From the NCBI GenBank assembly GCA_002507205.1, contig DAZF01000021.1, forward strand, positions 34,602-40,943: a stretch of 6,342 bases of DNA, in the 5' to 3' direction. The notes under the pieces were generated by a model. That model made no database searches. It was not told the origin of the DNA and saw only the letters and a program-made list of their open reading frames with translations. The position numbers were made by a program, and so were the translations under genes. Within the stretch, counting starts at the first letter, position 1. Every line of letters begins with the position of its first letter. The stretch is from Methanolobus sp. UBA32. GTDB taxonomy: Archaea; Halobacteriota; Methanosarcinia; Methanosarcinales; Methanosarcinaceae. Positions 5,967 to 6,342 of this stretch are shown here, in pieces.

Positions 5967-6083
5967 ACCACCCAATTAAGAAAAATGGAAATACAGGAAA
6001 ACACACATAGTTCAAAAATAACAGAGTATAGTAAAAGTCCTACCCATCAGAATAAAAACAAGACATATAAGTAGAGGACAATA
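5967..6083. other. AT-rich divergent intergenic region
   Basis: This stretch separates the minus-strand cluster from the plus-strand DUF4405 gene. It is A-rich, with no reading frame, tRNA or clear inverted repeat that I could find. Possible plus-strand TATA elements are GTATAG near 6026-6031, which would give a leader of about 30 bases, and CATATAAG at 6064-6071, which is too near the ATG unless transcription starts within the gene. Neither is convincing. Confidence 0.5.
6073..6077 (+). promoter_or_regulatory. Ribosome binding site AGAGG of the DUF4405-like gene
   Basis: AGAGG lies six bases upstream of the ATG at 6084. It supports that start and shows that the translation signal of this otherwise interrupted gene is intact. 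Confidence 0.6.
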
Positions 6084-6342
6084 ATGAACAGAATGAAATT
6101 GAACTACTCCATTGATGCCATATTAACAATACTATTCCTTCTGGTTGCCGTTACAGGATTTGTCATGTATCTTGTGATACCTTCAGGAGTACCAAAGGGA
6201 AGATATCAGGAATACATGGGAATGACAAAAGCCACATGGACACTGATACATAACTGATCAGCAATAATGATGACATCTTTTACAGGAATACACCTGATAC
6301 TGCATCAAAAATGGATATGTTGTGCAACGAAAAACATCTTTA
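6084..6342 (+). pseudogene. DUF4405/cytochrome-b-like small membrane protein with in-frame TGA (partial at edge)
   Basis: The frame opens MNRMKLNYSIDAILTILFLL, then AVTGFVMYLVIPSGVPKGRY and an MTKATWTLIHN segment, and stops at TGA (6255-6257) after 57 codons. In the same frame it continues SAIMMTSFTGIHLILHQKWI and CCATKNIF to the window end. This matches the pattern I know for small archaeal DUF4405 proteins, in which a transmembrane helix is followed by W-x-x-x-H-(N/D)-W-(A/S)-x-I and then IH-x-x-LHW-x-W. The TGA takes the place of the second Trp (TGG to TGA). His56, His70 and His74 remain as possible heme ligands, by analogy only. The first membrane segment is about residues 11 to 32 and the second about 59 to 74. 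TGA is a true stop in the neighbouring genes, so the gene is probably broken. A sequencing error or readthrough is possible. The 3' end lies outside the window. Confidence 0.7.

Noticed and set aside
5853..6083. tRNA or other stable RNA gene in the intergenic region
   Set aside because: No T-loop GTTCRANNC with acceptor pairing was found on either strand. The hairpins near rpl15e are short and fit a leader better.
6255..6257. TGA as selenocysteine codon
   Set aside because: Among methanogens selenocysteine is known in Methanococcales and Methanopyrus, not in this lineage. The position corresponds to Trp in the family rather than Cys, and no downstream element can be seen.
6269..6297. C box (ATGATGA) and CTGA resembling a C/D guide RNA
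   Set aside because: Only one box pair is present and there is no second guide half. The segment continues the DUF4405-like coding pattern.

Overview
The window reads as archaeal chromosome, most likely from a methylotrophic methanogen of the Methanosarcinaceae (the Methanolobus, Methanococcoides or Methanohalophilus side rather than Methanosarcina itself). That placement is inferred from how the proteins resemble remembered Methanosarcina sequences (PsmA, L15e, Rpp30, Rrp42), from the archaeal promoter and GGTGA-type ribosome binding sites, and from the strongly acidic protein tails. No search was run. Genus is not established.

Positions 1 to about 5850 are one minus-strand gene cluster, the classical archaeal 'exosome superoperon'. 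In transcription order it runs: ribosomal protein L15e, a COG1325/DUF54 RNA-binding protein, RNase P protein Rpp30 (rnp3), RNase P protein Pop5 (rnp2), proteasome alpha subunit (psmA), the SBDS ribosome-maturation protein, and exosome subunits Rrp4, Rrp41 and Rrp42. Rrp42 is cut by the left edge. The first four genes overlap end to end (4, 8 and 4 bases). A gap of about 70 bases before psmA carries a possible internal promoter. The remaining genes follow at gaps of 31, 9, 56 and 14 bases. The cluster joins ribosome assembly (L15e, SBDS), tRNA 5' processing (RNase P), 3' RNA processing and decay (exosome) and protein turnover (proteasome).

Positions 5853 to 6083 are the divergent intergenic region. 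Its left part is the leader of the L15e gene. Directly downstream of a TATA-like element the leader can fold into two perfect hairpins, enclosed by an 8-bp helix that ends one base from the L15e ribosome binding site. A repeated pairing strand gives a second, competing helix. This is the most interesting undescribed structure here.

Positions 6084 to 6342 on the plus strand hold the beginning of a small membrane protein of DUF4405/cytochrome-b-like type. It is interrupted by an in-frame TGA exactly where this family usually has Trp, and the homologous reading continues to the window edge. This looks like a broken gene unless the TGA is a sequencing error or is read through.

Other points: several starts are not ATG (TTG for L15e and rnp3, GTG for the DUF54 gene). 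Rrp41 carries a 90-residue C-terminal tail with no basic residue. Two of the eight complete genes stop at TAG, the codon that encodes pyrrolysine in many relatives. No tRNA, rRNA, CRISPR array or insertion sequence was seen.
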